From Nocardioides panaciterrulae (GTDB lineage: Bacteria > Actinomycetota > Actinomycetes > Propionibacteriales > Nocardioidaceae): 64,000 bases of DNA. Below the pieces are notes generated by a model. It had not been told where the DNA came from. It did no database searches and worked only from the letters and a program-made list of their open reading frames with translations. The stretch lies in contig NZ_JACCBG010000001.1 of assembly GCF_013409645.1 (NCBI RefSeq), positions 3,594,001 through 3,658,000 of the forward strand, in the 5' to 3' direction. Positions 7,985 through 15,626 of the stretch are shown here, piece after piece. A program made the position numbers and the translations under genes. The stretch's first letter is position 1. The number at the start of each line of letters is the position of its first letter.

Positions 7985-9214
7985 TCAGGCGCACAGACCG
8001 GCGTCGGCGAGCTCCTGCTGGCTCGGCCCCTGCGCGGCGGTGCCGGAGGAGCCGGAGGAGCTGCCGCCCGAGGGCGAGCCGGAGGAGTGGCCGGACCCGC
8101 CGGAGTGGTGGCTGCCGCCGGGGACGTTGCCGGCGGTGATCACGTCGGTGGCCAGCCGCTTGGTCAGCGGCTCGTCGTCGATGATCTTGCGCCAGACCCG
8201 CTTGGCCTGCGGGGTCCAGACCAGGTGGTTCGGGTTGGTCGGGTCGACGGTGTTCGGGATCGTGAGGAACTGGATGTGGTCCAGGCCGATGTTGCGGAAC
8301 TCGTAGCCGAGCTGGCCGATCTTGACCAGGTTGGGCAGGTCGGTGGTCAGCGACTTGGTCGCGGCGTCGAGGAAGCTCACGATCCGGTCCGGCCGCGACA
8401 GGGTGCCCGCGGAGACCACCTGGTGGGCCATCGAGGCGATGAACGCCTGCTGCCGCTTCATCCGGCCGATGTCGGAGCCGTTGCCGACCTCGTACCGCTC
8501 ACGCACGTAGTTGAGCGCCTGCACCCCCTCGAGCTTGCGGGTGCCGGCCGGCAGGTTGATGCCGTGCGCGGGGTCGACGAAGCCGGGTTCGGGGATGCAG
8601 ACCTCGACCCCCCCGATCGCGTCGACCATGCTCTTGAAGCCCTCGAAGTTGACCACCACGTAGTGGTCGAGGCGGATGCCGGTCAGCGACTCGAACTGCT
8701 TCATCGTGCAGGCCGGGCCGCCGATCGAGAACGCCTCGTTCCACATCACATGGGTGCCCCCGGGGATGGTCTCGCCGTTCGCGCCGAGGCAGGTCGGGCG
8801 GTCGACCATCGAGTCGCGCGGGACGCTGATGCCGTACGCCCGGGTCCGGTCGGCCGAGAGGTGCAGCAGGATCGTGGTGTCCGACCGCTGGCCCATGCCG
8901 GTGAGGTTGTCGATGTTGCAGCCCTTGCAGTCACGCGCGTCGGAGCCCATCACCAAGATGTTCAGCGGTTCGCCCGAGCCGGCGACGTACTTCTTGTCCG
9001 GGCGGTCGCCGCCGAGCTGGCCGCTGAGGTCCTGGACGTTGAGGTTGCCGTTGAGGTGTCGGTAGATGAAGACCACCGAGAGTCCGGTGGCCATCGCCAG
9101 CACCACGAGGCTGGCCACGACGACCTTGGCGACAGTGTGGCGCTTGCGTCCCTTGCCCCGGCGTTTGGGCGCAACCGGCCCCGGCACGGCAGGGGACGGC
9201 TCGGCGTCGGACAT
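7985..9214 (-). CDS. LytR-CpsA-Psr (LCP) family cell-wall glycopolymer ligase
   Basis: A 409-residue membrane-anchored enzyme of the LCP family, which transfers lipid-linked glycopolymers to peptidoglycan outside the cell. One membrane segment near 30-50 is followed by the LCP domain: NILVMGSDARD, RSDTTILLHL and ISVPRDSMV carry the Asp and Arg residues that bind the pyrophosphate substrate, and LNYVRER marks the later conserved strand. The C-terminus is a Ser/Gly/His-rich tail. The ATG at 9214 was chosen over an in-frame GTG three codons upstream because a GGTGGAG ribosome site precedes it. A 57-residue protein follows. Confidence 0.93.
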   Translation of the reverse strand: MSDAEPSPAVPGPVAPKRRGKGRKRHTVAKVVVASLVVLAMATGLSVVFIYRHLNGNLNVQDLSGQLGGDRPDKKYVAGSGEPLNILVMGSDARDCKGCNIDNLTGMGQRSDTTILLHLSADRTRAYGISVPRDSMVDRPTCLGANGETIPGGTHVMWNEAFSIGGPACTMKQFESLTGIRLDHYVVVNFEGFKSMVDAIGGVEVCIPEPGFVDPAHGINLPAGTRKLEGVQALNYVRERYEVGNGSDIGRMKRQQAFIASMAHQVVSAGTLSRPDRIVSFLDAATKSLTTDLPNLVKIGQLGYEFRNIGLDHIQFLTIPNTVDPTNPNHLVWTPQAKRVWRKIIDDEPLTKRLATDVITAGNVPGGSHHSGGSGHSSGSPSGGSSSGSSGTAAQGPSQQELADAGLCA

Positions 9215-9350
9215 GCACTCCACCTCGGGTCAGGGAACAGCTCTACGCAGGCTCAAACCTACGCACGACCCCACCAATAGTGCTGCCCGCCGCCCGTCCG
9301 AGACAAACCCCGACGTCGTACCCGCCGCGGCCCCTTCTAATCTTGCGGAC

Positions 9351-11090
9351 ATGGTCAGCCCCGCCGACGTCCTCACCGAGCGCCTCCAGCGCGCCCTCGT
9401 CGCCGCGTTCGGCGGCGAGTACGCCGGGACCGATCCGGTGCTGCGACCCAGCCAGTTCGCGGACTTCCAGGCGAACGTCGCGCTGGCGCTGGCCAAGCGG
9501 CTCGGCAGCAATCCCCGCGCGGTGGCCACGACCCTCGTCGAGCACCTCGACGTCGCCGACGTGTGCGTGGCACCCGAGGTCAGCGGCCCGGGCTTCGTCA
9601 ACCTCACGCTGCGCGGCGACTGGCTGGCCACCCAGGCCACCGGCCAGGCCGCCGACCCGCGGCTCGGCGTACCCGTCCAGCAGCCGCAGCTCGTGCCGAT
9701 CGACTACTCCGCGCCCAACGTCGCCAAGGAGATGCACGTCGGCCACCTGCGCACGACCGTGGTCGGGGACGCGCTGGCGCGGACCCTGGAGCACCTCGGG
9801 CACCGGGTCGTGCGCCAGAACCACATCGGCGACTGGGGCACCCCGTTCGGCATGCTGATCGAGCACCTGCTCGACGTCGGCGAGGACTCCGAGGCCGCGA
9901 AGCTGCTGGCCTCGGATCCCAACGCCTTCTACCAGGCGGCGCGTGCGGAGTTCGACGCCGACACCGACGGCTTCGCCGACCGGGCGCGCCGGCGGGTGGT
10001 CGCGCTGCAGGCCGGTGACCCGGACACGCTGCGTCTCTGGCAGGAGCTGATCGACCTGTCCACGGCGTACTTCAACTCGATCTACGACCTGCTCGACGTC
10101 ACGCTGACCGACGCCGACCTGGCCGGCGAGTCGACGTACAACGCCGAGCTGGCGCAGATCTGCGACGAGCTCGAGGCCGCCGGCCTGGCGACCGTGAGCG
10201 ACGGCGCGCTGTGTGTGTTCCTGGAGGAGTTCACCGGCCGCGAGGGCAAGCCGGTGCCGCTGATCGTGCGCAAGAGCGACGGCGGCTACGGCTACGGCAC
10301 CACCGACCTCGCCACCATCCGGCACCGGGTGCGCGACCTGCACGCCGACCGGGTGCTCTACGTCGTCGGCGCCCCGCAGCACCTGCACCTGCAGATGGTC
10401 TTCGCGGCGGCCCGCAAGGCCGGCTGGCTGCCCGACGACGTCGAGGTCGTGCACGTCCAGATCGGCAACGTGCTGGGCGCCGACGGCAAGATCCTCAAGA
10501 CCCGCAGCGGCGCCCCGCTGCGGCTGCGCGCGCTGCTCGAGGAGGCGGTCGAGCGGGCGGCGGCGGTGCTCGAGGAGGCCCGCCCCGAGCTGTCCCCCGA
10601 GGAGCGCGGCCGGATCGCCCGTCAGGTGGGGATCGGCGCGGTCAAGTACGCCGACCTGTCGGTGGCCCACGACAGCGAGTACACCTTCGACCTCGACCGG
10701 ATGGTCTCGCTGACCGGCAACACCGGTCCTTACCTGCAGTACGCCGCGGCGCGGATCCGCTCGATCCTGCGGCGGGCCGAGGAGGGCGGGGTCTCCCCGG
10801 TGAACGGGCCGATCGTGCAGACCGAGGACGCCGAGCGCGACCTGATGCTCGCGCTGCTCGGCTTCGGCGACGTCGTCGCCGGGGTGGGCGCGGCGCTCGA
10901 GCCGCACCGGCTGTGCGGCTATCTCTTCGACCTGGCCCAGCGGTTCACGACCTTCTACGACCAGTGCCCGGTGCTGAAGGCGCCCGAGCCGGCGGTCCGC
11001 GACGCGCGGCTCCGGTTGTGCGGGCTGACGCTGCGGGTGCTCGAGCAGGGGCTCGGGCTGCTCGGCATCGCCGCCCCCGAGCGGATGTGA
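9351..11090 (+). CDS. argS: Arginyl-tRNA synthetase
   Basis: A 579-residue class I aminoacyl-tRNA synthetase that charges tRNA-Arg. DYSAPNVAKEMHVGHLRTT near residues 118-136 carries the HIGH-type motif, and ILKTRSGAPLRLR is the usual ArgRS counterpart of KMSKS. The C-terminal DALR-type anticodon-binding domain ends in VLEQGLGLLGIAAPERM. The ATG at 9351 lies seven bases after a TAATCT -10 box, implying leaderless translation. The stop codon lies inside the first unit of a 14-bp tandem repeat. Confidence 0.97.
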   Translation: MVSPADVLTERLQRALVAAFGGEYAGTDPVLRPSQFADFQANVALALAKRLGSNPRAVATTLVEHLDVADVCVAPEVSGPGFVNLTLRGDWLATQATGQAADPRLGVPVQQPQLVPIDYSAPNVAKEMHVGHLRTTVVGDALARTLEHLGHRVVRQNHIGDWGTPFGMLIEHLLDVGEDSEAAKLLASDPNAFYQAARAEFDADTDGFADRARRRVVALQAGDPDTLRLWQELIDLSTAYFNSIYDLLDVTLTDADLAGESTYNAELAQICDELEAAGLATVSDGALCVFLEEFTGREGKPVPLIVRKSDGGYGYGTTDLATIRHRVRDLHADRVLYVVGAPQHLHLQMVFAAARKAGWLPDDVEVVHVQIGNVLGADGKILKTRSGAPLRLRALLEEAVERAAAVLEEARPELSPEERGRIARQVGIGAVKYADLSVAHDSEYTFDLDRMVSLTGNTGPYLQYAAARIRSILRRAEEGGVSPVNGPIVQTEDAERDLMLALLGFGDVVAGVGAALEPHRLCGYLFDLAQRFTTFYDQCPVLKAPEPAVRDARLRLCGLTLRVLEQGLGLLGIAAPERM

Positions 11091-11140
11091 CCGGGCGGAT
11101 GTGACCGGGCGGATGTGACCGGGCGGTCGTGACCGGGCGG
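11083..11140 (+). repeat. 14-bp tandem repeat spanning the argS stop codon
   Basis: The unit GGATGTGACCGGGC occurs three times without change (11083, 11097, 11111), then once as GGTCGTGACCGGGC (11125). The first unit contains the last Met codon and TGA stop of argS, so each following unit repeats the stop context. This looks like slippage expansion; no function is evident. Confidence 0.9.
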
Positions 11141-11181
11141 TCCCCGGCCGGGGCCAGCAGGCCGCCCGCGCAGCGGCCCGG

Positions 11182-12066
11182 TCAGTAGCAGACGAAGCGG
11201 TCCGACCGCGGTGCCGGGTGGAAGACGATCCGGTCGCTGCCGAGGTCGGCGCCGTGCAGCGCCGCCAGTCGGTCGCTGGTGAACACGATGGTCTTCGCAC
11301 CGGTGCGGGTGGCGGTGCCGGAGAGCCGTTGAGGCAGGCCCACGGGCGGATTGCCGTTTCCGCGCGGGGCGGTCTCCCACAACCGTCCACCGACGGAGAC
11401 GTACTGCAGTCCGCAGTGCAGGTAGAGCATCACGGGGCCTGATTCGCCAACGGCAAGCGCTTTGTTCGGTGCGACCGGTGTGGGCTTGCGACCTGCCCTG
11501 GCCACCGGGATGACGCTCGTCGTGCCGCCGGCGACGACGGTGAGTCTTGCCGGCGCGTCGTTGAGCCCGCCGATGACCACGGTGACGCGTCCGGCGTCGG
11601 CGGTGCACACACCTGCGCCGTCGTAGTCACGGATGCGGAGGGTGACCTTGCCGCCGTGGGTGGCGGCCGCGGTTGCGGTAGGTGGGCAGGAGCTGCTGTA
11701 GGCCATCTCGGACACGTAGACAAGGGCCTGGTCGCTCGGCCGCCACGCGGCCGCCGCGAGGTCGATGTTGGTGCGCAGCTGGTCGAAGAGGGTCGATACG
11801 CCGGGTGCCATGCCGGTCGTGACCTGAACCTTCAGGTGGTCACCGGATGCGGAGGCCACCGGGGCGTTGAGGCCAGGGAGGGTGTGCGCAGCGACGTACC
11901 CTCCACCGAGGGCGAGCGCGGTCGCGGCGGCGGTGCAGGAAAGGATGGCGCGGCGCTTGCGCCGCTTGGCGACACCCCCGGCGACCAGGAGGTCGCCGAT
12001 GGGGGCCGGTCCGGTCGGGATGTCGTCCCAGAGCCGATCGAGGGCGGCGGGCGTCTTGTCGGTCAT
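11182..12066 (-). CDS. Membrane protein coupled to an ECF sigma factor (possible anti-sigma or effector)
   Basis: A 294-residue protein with a short cytoplasmic N-terminus (LDRLWDDIPTGPAPI), a basic KRRKRR stretch, one membrane segment at about 41-60 and an extracytoplasmic domain with several Cys. It starts at the ATG overlapping the stop of the upstream sigma-factor gene by one base (TGATG), so translation is probably coupled. Genes in this position usually encode anti-sigma factors or secreted effectors of SigE-like sigma factors, but no zinc-binding anti-sigma motif is visible. GC content appears lower than in the housekeeping neighbours. Confidence 0.75.
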   Translation of the reverse strand: MTDKTPAALDRLWDDIPTGPAPIGDLLVAGGVAKRRKRRAILSCTAAATALALGGGYVAAHTLPGLNAPVASASGDHLKVQVTTGMAPGVSTLFDQLRTNIDLAAAAWRPSDQALVYVSEMAYSSSCPPTATAAATHGGKVTLRIRDYDGAGVCTADAGRVTVVIGGLNDAPARLTVVAGGTTSVIPVARAGRKPTPVAPNKALAVGESGPVMLYLHCGLQYVSVGGRLWETAPRGNGNPPVGLPQRLSGTATRTGAKTIVFTSDRLAALHGADLGSDRIVFHPAPRSDRFVCY

Positions 12067-12569
12067 CACTGGCCTCCTTCGGCGAGGTCGGCCAGATGGC
12101 CGTTGGTCGCGAGCAGACGCAGGGCGCGCGCGACGCGGCTCTTGACCGTGCCGGGGGCGATGCCGAGGACGTCTGCGGTCTGCTGCTCGCTCAGGTGCGC
12201 GTAGTAGCGCAGGACGATGACCTCTCGGTGCACCGGGGACAGGTCGGCAAGTGCCCGGTGCACTGCGTCGGTCACCTCGACGTGCTCGGTGGGGTCCTCG
12301 GTGGCCCGGTCGGGAAGTGTCGCGGCCGGCCGCTCACCCCACCAGCGTCGGCGCCGGCTGTCGCGGTGGCAGTTGAGCATGATCCTGTACACGTAGGCGT
12401 CGCGGTCGCGGGCCTTCTCGACCTTCCGCCACGCGGTGTAGCAGCGCAGCAGCGTGGTCTGGGCGAGGTCGTGCGCTTCGTCGAGCGTGCAGCCGAGGAA
12501 GACCGCCGAGCGCACGAGTGTCGCCCAGCGTGCGCTCGCGTAGGCGGAGAAGTCTCCGTCGCAATCCAT
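12066..12569 (-). CDS. SigE-family ECF RNA polymerase sigma factor
   Basis: A 167-residue extracytoplasmic-function sigma factor. Region 2 is seen in FSAYASARWATLVRSAVFL followed by DEAHDLAQTTLLRCYTAW; region 4 is LSPVHREVIVLRYYAHLSEQQTADVLG with GTVKSRVARAL as the recognition helix. Length and style fit the actinobacterial SigE/TIGR02983-like group. The start is the ATG at 12569 with GGAGG eight bases upstream; the open frame extends further but has no better site. A GGAACC-17-CGTC promoter upstream (12602-12628) matches the ECF consensus and suggests autoregulation. Confidence 0.9.
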   Translation of the reverse strand: MDCDGDFSAYASARWATLVRSAVFLGCTLDEAHDLAQTTLLRCYTAWRKVEKARDRDAYVYRIMLNCHRDSRRRRWWGERPAATLPDRATEDPTEHVEVTDAVHRALADLSPVHREVIVLRYYAHLSEQQTADVLGIAPGTVKSRVARALRLLATNGHLADLAEGGQ

Positions 12570-12601
12570 CCGTCCTCCGTCGGTTCCGCTCCTACCCCTT
12601 G

Positions 12602-12628
12602 GACGGGGTGGCAGGGCCCCTGGGTTCC
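12602..12628 (-). promoter_or_regulatory. Candidate autoregulated ECF promoter of the sigma factor
   Basis: On the minus strand GGAACC (12628-12623) is separated by 17 bases from CGTC (12605-12602), matching the common ECF sigma consensus GGAAC-N16/17-CGTC. It lies about 35 bases before the sigma-factor ATG. This is the pattern expected if the sigma factor drives its own gene. Confidence 0.5.
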
Positions 12629-12680
12629 CCTGAGCCCCGACCAACCCCGACACGAATGTGCACATGGCCCGCCCCAGTAG
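12628..12680 (+). repeat. Left direct repeat (attachment-site-like), truncated copy of the tRNA-Arg 5' flank
   Basis: Bases 12628-12651 match 14018-14041 exactly (24 bp), and 12648-12680 match 14121-14153 at 31 of 33 positions. The second block ends in GCCCCAGTAG, the first ten bases of the tRNA-Arg gene. Here the two blocks are fused; on the right they are separated by about 80 bases. Such a partial tRNA copy is typical of an integration or duplication scar. Confidence 0.8.
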
Positions 12681-12841
12681 ACCGTGTTGATCATCCGGTG
12701 CTACGCGAGAATCGACGGTCCGCGCGAGGCGACTTGAACAGGATTCTGAGAATCTGGAACAAGCCACGCGCGGTAGTCGGCCACCGGGTAGCGATCGCGA
12801 TCGCCGTCGTGGACGTACTGGCGACGTGGCACGTCTGGACG

Positions 12842-13942
12842 ATGGACCGCTGGCAGAATCGCCGCGTGATCGACTCGAGAAGCGTCGCGGTGGTCGAGAC
12901 CGAGTACCGGTGCTTCGTCCTGCGTGAGGAGTACCCCTCCGGCTTGCGGGGGCTTGAGGTACCCAGCAACTCGCTGGTGAGGTTCGAGACTACGGACGAC
13001 CAGCACGAGGTGTGGGTGCTGACCGGGTCTCAGTGGGGTCCGTTTGAGATCACGGTTGAGCAGCACGACGGTCCACCGGCGATGGTCGATGATGACTGGC
13101 TGGACATGGTCGAGTTGAGCCTGACCTGTCAGGGCGAGGTCACCGTGTGCGAGATGATTGACGGGCCGATGGCGACGCTGGTCGATCGGGCCGGCGACTT
13201 CCGTGTGCGTGTCTGTGCTCGGGGCCGTCGCGAGGGACTGCTTCGCGACGACGATCCCGACTGGGATCTCGGCGATGGCCCCGTGGTGGAGCACTATCTG
13301 CTGCAGGTGTGGCGGGAGCCCGCCTCTGACGGCCGAGTTCTGCGTGAGGACAAGGGCCTGTGGGAGGCCCTGGGTGATTCTGACGAGGCAGGTGCCTCAG
13401 AGGGCGACGCCATCGTGGACGCTGGGCTGGAGGCCAGTAGCCGCATCCTCGCCGACGTGGAGGGTGGACCTTCGGCGCGCAGGCTGTCGGGGCGGCGTGG
13501 ACATGTGGTCGCGACCGGGGAGGTGCCCGCGTCCCGTCGCATCATCTTCCCGCGTGCCGCCTCCCTGGTGGCGTGGCCCTCGTGTCGGGGTGGTTCGGCT
13601 GGTGACTTGGCGGTCGGAGCGACCTGGACTCACGACGGGACCCGTCCCGACGGGGACGGCGAGTACGGGCACATCACTACGACCTTCGAGATGCTCAACG
13701 AGCCAGAGGCGATCTTCAAGACTTGGAACTGGCAGCGACCTCAGTCGGCACAGCCCAACGTCGACACGGTGCGTTCGTTGCTGGACCCGCCGAGCATCAT
13801 CCGCATGGCGTTGATGGAGTACAACGACGACAGCGGCGACAAGTTGACCACCATCCACGTTCAGCACGTCGGCGTCCCGGTCGAGTGGGTCGACGACCTG
13901 TGGGCCCTGTGGCGTTGGGATCTGCACCGCCTCACGCGTTGA
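12842..13942 (+). CDS. Orphan protein of unknown function between tRNA-associated repeats
   Basis: A reading frame of 366 codons from the ATG at 12842; a GTG at 12866 is an equally plausible start, and the frame is open further upstream without a good ribosome site. The N-terminal half (ETEYRCFVLREEYPSG, then SNSLVRFETTDDQHEVWVLTGSQWGPFEITVEQHDGPP) looks like a beta-rich domain of cytosolic type; the C-terminal part ends in VEWVDDLWALWRWDLHRLTR. No signal peptide, membrane segment or known family was recognised. Base composition is visibly lower in GC than its neighbours, and direct repeats flank it, so recent acquisition is likely. Confidence 0.6.
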   Translation: MDRWQNRRVIDSRSVAVVETEYRCFVLREEYPSGLRGLEVPSNSLVRFETTDDQHEVWVLTGSQWGPFEITVEQHDGPPAMVDDDWLDMVELSLTCQGEVTVCEMIDGPMATLVDRAGDFRVRVCARGRREGLLRDDDPDWDLGDGPVVEHYLLQVWREPASDGRVLREDKGLWEALGDSDEAGASEGDAIVDAGLEASSRILADVEGGPSARRLSGRRGHVVATGEVPASRRIIFPRAASLVAWPSCRGGSAGDLAVGATWTHDGTRPDGDGEYGHITTTFEMLNEPEAIFKTWNWQRPQSAQPNVDTVRSLLDPPSIIRMALMEYNDDSGDKLTTIHVQHVGVPVEWVDDLWALWRWDLHRLTR

Positions 13943-14017
13943 ATCGGGAGAAGCCAGGGCGTTTCGGCTCCTTGCACTCCGGCGGTCCCTGAGACGACGG
14001 CTGGCCGACTCGTTCGG

Positions 14018-14041
14018 CCCTGAGCCCCGACCAACCCCGAC
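14018..14041 (+). repeat. Right direct repeat, block 1
   Basis: A 24-bp exact copy of 12628-12651. In the left copy this block runs straight into the tRNA-flank block, whereas here about 80 bases intervene. Confidence 0.8.
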
Positions 14042-14120
14042 CGACTCGGCCACGCTCAAGGCCCCGCATTCGTCATGCCCACCGTCTGCTGCCAAAATGA
14101 CCACCGCCGGTGGACGTCTT

Positions 14121-14153
14121 CGACACGAATGCGCACCTGGCCCGCCCCAGTAG
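14121..14153 (+). repeat. Right direct repeat, block 2, running into tRNA-Arg
   Basis: A 33-bp block matching 12648-12680 at 31 positions. It ends ten bases inside the tRNA-Arg gene, so the left copy carries the tRNA 5' end and its upstream flank. Confidence 0.8.
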
Positions 14154-14216
14154 CTCAGTGGATAGAGCAGCCGCCTCCTAAGCGAAAGGTCGTAGGTTCG
14201 ACTCCTACCTGGGGCA
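14144..14216 (+). tRNA. tRNA-Arg (anticodon CCU)
   Basis: A 73-base cloverleaf: acceptor arms GCCCCAG and CTGGGGC pair perfectly, the D arm is GCTC/GAGC, the T arm is GTAGG/CCTAC around TTCGACT, and the anticodon loop CTCCTAA at 14175-14181 gives CCU, reading the rare AGG codon. CCA is not encoded. The anticodon stem is imperfect: 14170-14174 GCCGC faces 14182-14186 GCGAA, so its two outer pairs are mismatched. It may be functional but weak, or decaying. Confidence 0.85.
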
Positions 14217-14300
14217 CCGATGAGGCCTCGCCCTGCGTCGAGGTTCGGGAGCCCTCGGCTCCGGCACCTCCCGAGGTCACCACTGCACTAGTCTGGGTCG

Positions 14301-14996
14301 ATGGATCCAGCGAAGCGCCCGCTGCGGCTGGCCATCGTCGACGACTATGCCGTGGTCGTCGCCGGCGTCGCTCGATTCCTGGCGTCCGAGCGCATCGACG
14401 TCGTCGAGACCGGGGCGTCGCTGTCGGTCCTCACCGATGTCGACATCGTCCTCTACGACACCTTCGGTCAGGTCCAGGGAACCGGCGTCGATCTGGAGGA
14501 CTTCGTCCGCGACAGTGGCGCGAGGGTGGTGGTCTACAGCTGGAACCTCCGGCCCGAGATGATCCAGCAGGCCCTCGCCGGTGGCGCCAGCGGCTATCTC
14601 TCCAAGGTGCTGTCCGGACCCGAGATCGTCGCCGCCCTCGAGCGGGTCATGAACGGCGAGGTCGTCGTCCTTCCGGGCGACGACGAGGCGAGCGTCGACG
14701 GCGCCGGCGACTGGCCGGGGCGGTCGGCCGGGCTGTCTCCCCGGGAGGCCGAGATCCTGGCCTTGATCACCCAGGGCCTGAGCAACCAGGAGATCGCGGA
14801 TCGGATCTATCTGAGCATCAACTCGGTGAAGACCTACATCCGCACCGCGTACCGCAAGATCGATGTCCAGCGGCGCCCGCAGGCGGTGCTGTGGGGGGCG
14901 CGGAACGGCTTCGAGCCCGACAAGCTGCGCACCATCGACCGTGCCCTCCTGCTGCGCCCGCCGGCGCTGGTGCCGCGACCTCCCGTTCCTGGCTAA
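14301..14996 (+). CDS. Orphan NarL/LuxR-family response regulator
   Basis: A 231-residue protein with an N-terminal receiver domain (about 10-125) and a C-terminal LuxR-type helix-turn-helix (about 147-205). Receiver residues are present: acidic pair in AIVDDY, the probable phosphorylated Asp in VLYDTFG, Ser in VVYSWN and Lys in YLSKVL. The DNA-binding part reads LSPREAEILALITQGLSNQEIADRIYLSINSVKTYIRTAYRKI. No histidine kinase is adjacent. The ATG follows a TAGTCT -10 box by six bases (leaderless). Its stop overlaps the convergent CGNR gene by four bases. Confidence 0.88.
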   Translation: MDPAKRPLRLAIVDDYAVVVAGVARFLASERIDVVETGASLSVLTDVDIVLYDTFGQVQGTGVDLEDFVRDSGARVVVYSWNLRPEMIQQALAGGASGYLSKVLSGPEIVAALERVMNGEVVVLPGDDEASVDGAGDWPGRSAGLSPREAEILALITQGLSNQEIADRIYLSINSVKTYIRTAYRKIDVQRRPQAVLWGARNGFEPDKLRTIDRALLLRPPALVPRPPVPG

Positions 14997-15592
14997 CGGT
15001 GCCGGGACCGGTGCACGGCCGCCTTGACCCGGCTCTGGCACCGGGTCGAGCAGAACCGTCGCTGGCTGTTGCGCGAGGTGTCGACGTAGACCCGGTCGCA
15101 GCCCGGCGCCGCGCACACGCCGAGGCGTCCGGCCAGCTCGCTGCCCACCGCGAGGGCCAGCCCGGCCGCCACGCCCGCGGCCCAGCCGTGCGCCAGTGAG
15201 TCGTCGAGGCCGTGGAAGTGCAGGCTCCACGCGCCGTCGTCGAACCGGTCCAGCTGGGGCCGGGCGCCGGTCTCGCGCAACAGCAGGTTGACGACCTCCG
15301 CGGCCCGCGGGACGTCCCCGTCGGCGACCGACTCGAACACCACGCGCGCCCGCTCGGCAGTGCGCCGCAGCACCTCGACGTCGTGGACGCTCACCCGCGG
15401 GCGCCGCCCGCCCCGCGCGAGCAGCGTCGAGACCGGCGCGGTCAGGATCGGGTCGCTGGGCACGTCGTACGGCGTGCCGCGGTCCTCGCCCCCGGTCGTC
15501 AGGTTGACCAGGCCGACCGCGACCTCCATCAGCGCCAACACGTGACTGTCGAACAGCACTTGATCAGTCACATCCTCTCGTCGTACAGTCAC
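14993..15592 (-). CDS. CGNR zinc-finger transcriptional regulator (ABATE domain)
   Basis: A 199-residue protein with an N-terminal ABATE-like ligand domain and a C-terminal CGNR zinc finger: LGVCAAPGCDRVYVDTSRNSQRRFCSTRCQSR carries CxxxxC and CxxxC with the SRNSQRRFCS segment that defines the family. Such proteins are DNA-binding regulators, frequently next to efflux pumps. It diverges from an MFS pump with only four bases between annotated starts, in a region holding five CAGTCAC boxes. The GTG at 15592 is the longest choice; a GTG at 15559 is possible and would free more DNA for the operator. Confidence 0.88.
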   Translation of the reverse strand: MTVRREDVTDQVLFDSHVLALMEVAVGLVNLTTGGEDRGTPYDVPSDPILTAPVSTLLARGGRRPRVSVHDVEVLRRTAERARVVFESVADGDVPRAAEVVNLLLRETGARPQLDRFDDGAWSLHFHGLDDSLAHGWAAGVAAGLALAVGSELAGRLGVCAAPGCDRVYVDTSRNSQRRFCSTRCQSRVKAAVHRSRHR

Positions 15593-15626
15593 TGTCGTGA
15601 CTGACGATACCGCCTTGACCAGTCAC
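15542..15626. promoter_or_regulatory. Five-box CAGTCAC operator array between the CGNR regulator and the MFS pump
   Basis: The heptamer CAGTCAC, or its complement GTGACTG, occurs at 15542-15548, 15565-15571, 15586-15592, 15597-15603 and 15620-15626. Distances between starts are 23, 21, 11 and 23 bases, close to whole helical turns. Boxes three and four form the perfect inverted repeat CAGTCAC-tgtc-GTGACTG. The array covers the TACAGT -10 box of the MFS gene and the starts of both genes. The natural reading is an autoregulatory binding site for the CGNR protein. Confidence 0.7.

Noticed and set aside
11141..11155. CCCCGGCCGGGG as an argS terminator
   Set aside because: A loopless palindrome that can form only a four-base stem; too weak to call in this GC-rich context.
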